DNA of 64,000 nucleotides from Pseudomonas purpurea (GTDB lineage: Bacteria > Pseudomonadota > Gammaproteobacteria > Pseudomonadales > Pseudomonadaceae): assembly GCF_039908635.1 (NCBI RefSeq), contig NZ_CP150918.1, positions 434,001 through 498,000 of the forward strand, written 5' to 3'. Both the position numbers and the translations under genes were made by a program. The notes beneath the pieces are model-generated. The model saw only the letters and a program-made list of their open reading frames with translations, made no database searches and was not told the origin of the DNA. Shown here in pieces: positions 62,316 through 64,000 of this stretch (position 1 is its first letter; each line of letters opens with the position of its first letter).

Positions 62316-63580
62316 TTACCCGGCAATAACGGCAACCGGGCGAGCTTCAACGCCACCAGCAACGCAATCAGCAGCAAGCCGATGATGAATGCGCCGATGC
62401 CGTTCCAGCCGCCGTAGTGCCAGAACACCCCGCCCGCCGTGCCGGCGATGCTGGAGCCGGCGTAATAGCTGAACAGGTACAACGAAGAAGCCTGGCCCTT
62501 GGCCTTGGTGGCGCGGCGGCCGATCCAACTGCTGGCCACCGAGTGCGCGCCGAAGAAGCCGAAGGTGAACACCAGCATGCCGATAATCACCACCGGCAAC
62601 GGCGTGAACAAGGTCATGCCGATGCCGGCGAGCATCAACACAATGGTGGCCCAGAGCATTTTGCGGCGCCCCAGTTTGTCGGCCAGCGAGCCGATTTTCG
62701 CCGAGCTGTAGATGCCTGACAGGTACACCACCGAAAGCATGCCGACGAGCGCTTGATCCATGTGGTACGGCGCGGCGAGCAAGCGATAGCCGATGTAGTT
62801 GAACAGGGTGACGAAGGCGCCCATGACCAGGAACGCTTCCAGAAACAGCAACGGCAGGCCCGCATCGCGAAAGTGCAGGGTGAAGCCGTCGAGCAGGCTG
62901 CGCGGGTGCAGCGAGCGGGCGCGGAAGTTGCGTGATTCGGGGAGGATTCTCCAGAACACCGCAGCGGCGATCAGCGCCAGGCCACCGATCACCAGCATCG
63001 CCGTGTGCCAGCTCACGAAGTCGATCAGCACGCCGGTAATCAAGCGCCCGCACATCCCGCCAATGGCGTTGCCGCCGATGTACAGACCCATCGCCAGGCC
63101 GATGTGCTGCGGGTGAATCTCTTCACTCAAATACGTCATGGCCACCGCCGCCAGCCCGCTCAGCGACAACCCCACCAGCGCACGCATCACCAGCACGCCT
63201 TGCCAGGTTGGCATCATTGCGCTGGCCAGGGTGCACATGGCCGCGGCGAACAGCGCGGCAACCATCACCGGTTTGCGACCGATGCGGTCGGAGATCGGCC
63301 CGGTGATCAACAAGCCAATGGCGAGCATCCCGGTGGCCACCGAGAGAATCAGGCTGCTCTGCGCCGCGTTGATCGAAAACTCGCGGGACAGCAGCGGCAT
63401 CATCGGCTGCACGCAGTAGAGCAGGGCGAACGTCGCGAAGCCGCCGCTGAACAGTGCCAGTACGGTGCGCATGAACATCGGCGTGCCTTTTTCGATGTAG
63501 ATGTCGTTCAGTTGAGCGACCACCTCGTCCAGCGCAGCGGGCGGTATTTCATGGGCGAGTGGGGCGACGGCGGTTTTCAC
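62303..63580 (-). CDS. MFS transporter, YnfM-like
   Basis: Twelve-helix inner-membrane exporter of the major facilitator superfamily, 425 residues, with an N-terminal cytoplasmic stretch of about 35 residues. The loop 2-3 motif GPISDRIGRKPVMVAALFAA and the matching loop 8-9 sequence GSLADKLGRRKM are clear. Closest in pattern to YnfM and related drug/arabinose-efflux permeases; the substrate is unknown. It is divergent from a LysR regulator gene, a common pairing in which the regulator controls the transporter. Confidence 0.88.
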   Translation of the reverse strand: MKTAVAPLAHEIPPAALDEVVAQLNDIYIEKGTPMFMRTVLALFSGGFATFALLYCVQPMMPLLSREFSINAAQSSLILSVATGMLAIGLLITGPISDRIGRKPVMVAALFAAAMCTLASAMMPTWQGVLVMRALVGLSLSGLAAVAMTYLSEEIHPQHIGLAMGLYIGGNAIGGMCGRLITGVLIDFVSWHTAMLVIGGLALIAAAVFWRILPESRNFRARSLHPRSLLDGFTLHFRDAGLPLLFLEAFLVMGAFVTLFNYIGYRLLAAPYHMDQALVGMLSVVYLSGIYSSAKIGSLADKLGRRKMLWATIVLMLAGIGMTLFTPLPVVIIGMLVFTFGFFGAHSVASSWIGRRATKAKGQASSLYLFSYYAGSSIAGTAGGVFWHYGGWNGIGAFIIGLLLIALLVALKLARLPLLPGNQPV

Positions 63581-63648
63581 TTCGGACCTCGGGAGAGCAC
63601 GGCCAGGCAGGCAATGAAAAAATCATATAGCTGGCTAATGTTTCTATC

Positions 63649-63658
63649 CAATATATTG
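63649..63658. promoter_or_regulatory. Palindrome in the MFS/lysR intergenic region
   Basis: CAATATATTG is a perfect 10-bp palindrome in the 119-bp AT-rich gap between divergent genes, flanked by CTAT and ATAG half-sites. It is a candidate LysR operator. Confidence 0.3.
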
Positions 63659-63699
63659 TTCGACCTGTTTGATAGGTTTAACGACCTAATGGGGTTTTC

Positions 63700-64000
63700 A
63701 TGGAATTGCGTCATCTGCGCTACTTCATTGCGGTGGCCGAAGAACTGCACTTTGGTCGCGCCGCACAGGTGCTGGGCATCTCTCAACCGCCGCTGAGCCA
63801 GCAGATTCAGGCGCTGGAGCAGGAAGTCGGCGCACGGTTGTTCGAGCGCACCAATCGTCGGGTCGAGCTCAGCGAGGCCGGTCGACTGTTTCTGGAGGAA
63901 GCGCGGCTGGTGCTGGCGCAGGTCGACAAAGCCGCCGATGTCGCCCGCCGTGCGCAATTGGGCGAGCTGGGTGAATTGAAGATCGGCTTCACTTCGTCGG
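63700..64000 (+). CDS. LysR-family transcriptional regulator, 3' end outside window
   Basis: Only the first 100 codons are present. The helix-turn-helix is standard: MELRHLRYFIAVAEELHFGR, then AAQVLGISQPPLSQQIQALE, then GARLFERTNRRVELSEAGR. The start of the effector domain (LGELKIGFTSS) is just visible. It is divergent from the MFS gene and likely regulates it. Confidence 0.92.
   Translation, partial: MELRHLRYFIAVAEELHFGRAAQVLGISQPPLSQQIQALEQEVGARLFERTNRRVELSEAGRLFLEEARLVLAQVDKAADVARRAQLGELGELKIGFTSS

Overview
The window is a high-GC chromosomal segment of a fluorescent-type Pseudomonas, most likely of the P. fluorescens group. From opgH through hemE the gene order is the one I recall for the P. 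aeruginosa stretch PA5077 to PA5034: opgH, amino-acid ABC transporter, chemoreceptor, rsmE, tatCBA, hisEI, ubiBJE, the medium-chain-length PHA cluster, DUF971 gene, hslUV, SPOR-protein gene, argS, priA, rpmE, malic enzyme, ponA, pilMNOPQ, aroKB, damX-like gene, gltBD, hemE. Eleven REP-type repeats carrying GAGCTTGCTC-like cores lie between genes, as is usual in this group.

Layout. 1-5181: 3' part of opgH, then a substrate-binding/permease/ATPase operon. 5195-7629: repeats flanking a large HBM-type chemoreceptor gene; a 142-bp MITE-like element abuts its stop codon. 7645-13691 (minus): rsmE-tatCBA-hisEI-ubiBJE. 13847-20835: the PHA locus, with phaI/phaF (plus) facing phaC1-phaZ-phaC2-phaD (minus). 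21092-28859 (minus): DUF971 gene, hslUV, SPOR gene, argS, priA. 29126-31368: rpmE and malic enzyme, separated by about 680 bp without a convincing gene. 31581-40887: ponA divergent from pilMNOPQ-aroK-aroB. 40898-50246: damX-like gene, a 178-bp fold-back repeat, gltBD, hemE.

50787-62315 is the accessory part. A secreted AA10 lytic polysaccharide monooxygenase (LPMO) with a C-terminal chitin-binding module is followed by a small b561-type cytochrome and then, 18 bp later, a complete-looking one-directional type II secretion operon gspCDEFGHIJKLM. This reads as one functional module: a copper oxidase for polysaccharide attack, a candidate membrane electron carrier, and the machine that could export the enzyme. 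The window ends with a YnfM-like MFS transporter gene divergent from a truncated LysR regulator gene.

Two genes carry apparent single-base insertions in short homopolymers: phaF near its 3' end (C5 at 15524-15528) and the SPOR-domain gene next to argS (CCC at 24134-24136). In both, removing one base restores the family-typical C-terminus, so either sequencing error or genuine recent frameshift is possible. Candidate promoters include a sigma54-like site upstream of phaC1 and a sigma32-like site upstream of hslV.
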